This document shows positions 13,499 through 15,106 of a stretch of 15,106 nt of DNA, piece after piece. A program made the position numbers and the translations under genes. Within the stretch, counting starts at the first letter, position 1. Each line of letters opens with the position of its first letter. The notes beneath the pieces are model-generated. The model saw only the letters and a program-made list of their open reading frames with translations, did no database searches and was not told the DNA's origin. The DNA is from Methanosphaera sp. SHI613 (GTDB taxonomy: Archaea; Methanobacteriota; Methanobacteria; Methanobacteriales; Methanobacteriaceae). The stretch is taken from positions 1 through 15,106 of the forward strand of contig MVJJ01000042.1 in the NCBI GenBank assembly GCA_003266145.1. Reading direction: 5' to 3'.

Positions 13499-14620
13499 AT
13501 GATTTTAAACATTAAGATTTTAGCATTGACTATATTAGTTTTAGGTGTTGTTTTTGCATCAGTATCGGATTATAAAACACTCACCATAAGCAATAAGCTC
13601 ACTTTTTTCATGTTATCCTGCGGCATTTCATTGGCGGGCGTTTATTATTTTTATATGAATCCGGCCGGCTTTTTGGGATATTTATTATCGGTCGTTGTCG
13701 TGTACCTGATTGTTTATCTGATGTGGCATCTTGGTTTATGGGCAGGTGGAGACGTTAAGCTACTTACTGCAATAGCGTCATTGTTATGTGTCGATTACCT
13801 GGACATATTGCCCAACTTTCATATAGGGGGATATGTATTTCCATATTATGGTAATGCATTTTTTATTCCGGCATTATCTGTTATAGTTAATAGCGTAGTG
13901 TCCATAATACCATTAATTCTCTTCATCACACTATACGAGATAATTAAAAATAAGTCATATTTAATAAAAGATTTATTTAAAAAAGATGATTTAATTAATC
14001 TCTTATCCACTTTGAATACACTTGGAATTATTTTCATTATTAATTATGAAATCCATATAGATAACCTCATAGTAAATGTACTTCTTTTACTGCTTATATC
14101 ATACATGATAAACAGGTTATCAAAAAAATTCCGATACATGACTATCATAATTACACCAATCATCATCATGATAAGCATATCATACAACAACATTCAAAAT
14201 TACCTCATTGAATCAATGATACTCATCACTGCTATAGTGGTTAAGAATATCATAAAGGATGGCCTCTTAAAAGAGGCTCTTAGCTATGAAGTTAAACTCG
14301 ACAAACTACATGAATCGATGATACCCTCATATAATCTGATAAAAAAGGATGACAAATACCTCTTTGACAAAAGATCATTGAAAGAAAAGATATCCGATAA
14401 TAAGGATTGTGAATATGTCATTACGCAAAAGGCACATGGATTGACCGATGAGGACATCGGCATTCTTAAAGAATTGAACAAAAAGGGATTGATATCCGAC
14501 AGTATTAAGATAAAACGTTCCGTGGCATTTGCCCCATTTATATTAGCGGGCCTTATTATAACGTTGACGATAGGAAATACTTATCTTCTAATAAACGAGT
14601 TTATCGGAGTGATATTATGA
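13499..14620 (+). CDS. Archaeal A24 prepilin peptidase (PilD/EppA/FlaK-like)
   Basis: This membrane aspartic protease removes the short basic leader from class III-signal proteins before they are built into pilus-like filaments. Of 373 residues, the N-terminal half carries the two catalytic aspartates: D24 in ASVSDYKTLTISN at the end of the first helix, and D85 in WAGGDVKLL after the third. The usual GxGD has Ala in its first position here. About eight further hydrophobic segments follow to residue 255, then a charged cytoplasmic region (about 255-340) and a last helix beginning AFAPFILAGL, resembling the archaeal A24 C-terminal type II domain. It is longer than bacterial enzymes because of this tail. 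The next gene overlaps by four bases (ATGA). An all-AT inverted repeat (13478-13499) touches the start codon. Confidence 0.85.
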   Translation: MILNIKILALTILVLGVVFASVSDYKTLTISNKLTFFMLSCGISLAGVYYFYMNPAGFLGYLLSVVVVYLIVYLMWHLGLWAGGDVKLLTAIASLLCVDYLDILPNFHIGGYVFPYYGNAFFIPALSVIVNSVVSIIPLILFITLYEIIKNKSYLIKDLFKKDDLINLLSTLNTLGIIFIINYEIHIDNLIVNVLLLLLISYMINRLSKKFRYMTIIITPIIIMISISYNNIQNYLIESMILITAIVVKNIIKDGLLKEALSYEVKLDKLHESMIPSYNLIKKDDKYLFDKRSLKEKISDNKDCEYVITQKAHGLTDEDIGILKELNKKGLISDSIKIKRSVAFAPFILAGLIITLTIGNTYLLINEFIGVIL

Positions 14621-15078
14621 ACGATAAGGGACAGTTGAGCCTGGAATATATTTTCATATTCATGATTATGCTTATTATATTTACGATTATAAGCATTCCA
14701 TTATTAGCAGAATCACTTCAGAATACTGAAGATGTTATCAATATTATAAAAACGGACAATACGTTAAAACAGTTAAGCAGTGAAGTAAAATATATCTATT
14801 ACTCTGATGAAGGTACAAAGAGGGTTAAAAGTGTTTATATCCCCGAGAATATGAAACTTGAATATAAGCAATCCTATGGAAGACATTATCTATCCACCAA
14901 GATTAAACTCAATGACAACAGCACAAAAGAAATGATGGCTGAAGTTCCATGTAAAGTTACTTTCAAAAACAATCCGAACTATTATTACACTAGCCTATAT
15001 AATAGATGGTATTATAATGTGGAGTTTAAATGGCTTGAAGGCAACAAGACTATGAACGTTGACATAAACTTCAAATAA
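14617..15078 (+). CDS. Class III signal-peptide (pilin-like) protein
   Basis: The 153-residue protein begins MNDKGQLSLEYIF. GQLSLEY is the archaeal class III signal (Q-x-S-x-E), cut between G5 and Q6, leaving a hydrophobic helix (about 12-30) to pack in a filament core or anchor the protein. The rest is a soluble, tyrosine- and lysine-rich domain with several beta-like stretches and a lone Cys in VPCKVTF; it matches no known pilin I can name. It overlaps the prepilin-peptidase gene (ATGA), with GGAG eight bases before its ATG, so the two are translationally coupled and it is the probable substrate. A 5-bp hairpin CAAAT/ATTTG (15072-15086) covers the stop. Further members of the operon may lie beyond the window. 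Confidence 0.85.
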   Translation: MNDKGQLSLEYIFIFMIMLIIFTIISIPLLAESLQNTEDVINIIKTDNTLKQLSSEVKYIYYSDEGTKRVKSVYIPENMKLEYKQSYGRHYLSTKIKLNDNSTKEMMAEVPCKVTFKNNPNYYYTSLYNRWYYNVEFKWLEGNKTMNVDINFK

Positions 15079-15106
15079 GTAATTTGAGACTTGGCCAAAA
15101 GTATTT

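Noticed and set aside
13478..13499. AT-only inverted repeat TAATAATT/AATTATTA over the prepilin-peptidase start
   Set aside because: Pure A/T arms are expected by chance in this DNA, and the TTTAAAT in it is too close to the ATG to be its TATA box.
1..15106. CRISPR array, tRNA or rRNA genes
   Set aside because: No regularly spaced repeats and no cloverleaf or conserved rRNA stretches were seen on either strand by eye.

Overview
The window looks like chromosomal DNA of a gut methanogen of the order Methanobacteriales, most likely Methanosphaera or a close relative such as Methanobrevibacter. Reasons: very AT-rich DNA with archaeal TATA boxes (TTTAAATA/TATATAA) about 27 bases before starts; a giant secreted adhesin-like protein of the beta-helix plus Ig-repeat type that is abundant in these organisms; an MTH1187-type thiamine-binding protein; and an archaeal prepilin peptidase next to a class III signal-peptide protein. 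This assignment is inference from gene content, not a database match.

Layout. (1) 1-2950 is a loose accessory stretch. A leftward DUF4143-type AAA+ ATPase (422-1615) lies between two apparently decayed reading frames (about 191-421 and 1735-1975). Beyond it, about 1.3 kb has no large gene but holds a possible structured RNA (2194-2321), a 36-residue hydrophobic small protein behind a near-perfect Shine-Dalgarno that can fold into a hairpin (2431-2605), and a doubtful 57-codon frame ending at a rightward terminator. (2) 2953-4547, leftward: a 111-residue unknown protein, hydroxyethylthiazole kinase (thiM) and a thiamine-binding protein, probably one transcript for thiamine salvage, ended by a clear hairpin/T-run terminator. 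(3) 4845-5021, rightward: a 58-residue zinc-ribbon protein. Facing it is a 449-residue leftward protein (5110-6459) whose C-terminal part looks like an ApeA-type HEPN RNase domain, a candidate antiviral effector. (4) 6630-11492: a 1620-residue secreted protein with a parallel beta-helix, Ig-like domains, a complete papain-like (C1A) protease with a lectin-like domain behind it, and a C-terminal stack of Ig-like repeats. (5) 11856-13457: CTP synthase (pyrG), the one clear housekeeping gene, behind a 16-base near-perfect inverted repeat that covers its TATA box. (6) 13499-15078: an archaeal A24 prepilin peptidase overlapping by four bases a small protein with a class III (QxSxE) signal, presumably its substrate; this is a pilus-like surface-structure operon.

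A recurring feature is that stop codons lie in or against the stem of a short hairpin, often followed by a T-run: after the 36-residue ORF, the thiamine operon, the HEPN gene and the adhesin, and more weakly the class III protein. Several genes (ATPase, zinc ribbon, HEPN protein) have the TATA box so close that the transcript should start at or next to the ATG, i.e. be leaderless. The most promising material for new biology is the HEPN protein, the protease-adhesin fusion and the 2194-2605 RNA/small-protein region.
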